From contig JAUYEO010000005.1 of the NCBI GenBank assembly GCA_030689795.1, forward strand, positions 1-14,396: 14,396 nt of DNA, written 5' to 3'. Shown in pieces: positions 14,085 through 14,396 of this stretch. How positions within the stretch are numbered: the stretch's first letter is position 1; every line of letters starts with the position of its first letter. The notes beneath the pieces were generated by a model, which had not been told where the DNA came from, ran no database searches, and saw nothing but the letters and a program-made list of their open reading frames with translations. Made by a program: the position numbers and the translations under genes. The stretch comes from Desulfobacterales bacterium. GTDB lineage: Bacteria > Desulfobacterota > Desulfobacteria > Desulfobacterales > RPRI01.

Positions 14085-14396
14085 ATGGGAAAGAAGAAAT
14101 TTGAGAGGACGAAGCCGCATGTTAACGTGGGTACGATAGGTCATATAGATCATGGAAAGACGACGTTGACGGCAGCGATAACGAAGCATTGTGCATTGAA
14201 GGGGATGGGGGAGTATGTGCCTTTTGACCAGATAGACAAGGCGCCTGAGGAGAAGGAGCTCGGGATAACGATAGCGACAGCGCATGTAGAGTATGAGACA
14301 AAGAAGCGACATTATGCGCATGTGGATTGTCCCGGTCATGCCGATTATATCAAGAACATGATAACGGGTGCGGCGCAGATGGACGGAGCGATACTG
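14085..14396 (+). CDS. tuf: Elongation factor Tu, N-terminal part (second copy, partial)
   Basis: The first 104 residues of EF-Tu are visible; the rest lies beyond the window. MGKKKFERTKPHVNVGTIG leads into the P-loop GHIDHGKTT (19-27) and the switch II start DCPGH (81-85), which includes catalytic His85. In switch I the family motif RGITI reads LGITI: residue 59 is Leu (CTC at 14259-14261) where Arg is nearly invariant. The following ATAHVEY is ordinary for related bacteria. Thr is ACG in 8 of 10 cases, Lys AAG in 11 of 12, and Ile ATA in 8 of 9, a bias shared with the tuf end at 1-141. The gene follows rpsG by 45 bases, where fusA would be expected. Confidence 0.97.
   Translation, partial: MGKKKFERTKPHVNVGTIGHIDHGKTTLTAAITKHCALKGMGEYVPFDQIDKAPEEKELGITIATAHVEYETKKRHYAHVDCPGHADYIKNMITGAAQMDGAIL

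Overview
The window is a bacterial core translation and transcription cluster, with every gene on the + strand. The order is tuf (3' end), rpmG, tRNA-Trp, secE, nusG, rplK, rplA, rplJ, rplL, rpoB, rpoC, rpsL, rpsG, tuf (5' end). RpoB and RpoC have the Gram-negative, proteobacterial-type architecture: RpoB has SI1- and SI2-like regions, and RpoC has an SI3-like insert in the trigger loop. The tuf-rpmG-tRNA-Trp-secE-nusG order and the EF-Tu sequence suggest a Desulfobacterota (former Deltaproteobacteria) genome, but the exact lineage is inference.

Bases 1-1576 carry the EF-Tu end, a zinc-type L33, tRNA-Trp, SecE (Sec translocase) and NusG (elongation factor). Bases 1598-4256 carry the ribosomal stalk proteins L11, L1, L10 and L7/L12, with an L10-type mRNA leader and a likely promoter before rplJ. 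Bases 4386-12908 carry the two large RNA polymerase subunits. A new promoter at about 12983 starts the str-type cluster rpsL-rpsG-tuf. fusA (EF-G), the usual gene between rpsG and tuf, is absent, and the two genes lie 45 bases apart.

The most striking feature is inside rpoC. About 100 residues (573-672) with the pattern of a parvulin/PpiC-type peptidyl-prolyl isomerase are inserted in frame at the position of E. coli beta' residue 586. That is just before the segment carrying secondary-channel and ppGpp-site residues. The flanking RpoC sequence aligns without loss on either side.

The second theme is repeats. Several enlarged gaps in this normally compact cluster hold palindromic elements of at least three unrelated kinds. 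One is a 108-bp element present twice in opposite orientations (319-426 and 2018-2124) with a 28-base fragment at 12906-12933. In the last two the repeat begins exactly at the stop codon of the upstream gene. A different palindrome lies between rplJ and rplL, an array of inverted TAGGCTG-like units lies between rplL and rpoB, and a long hairpin lies between rpsL and rpsG. The EF-Tu start also shows Leu in place of the near-invariant Arg of the switch I RGITI motif.
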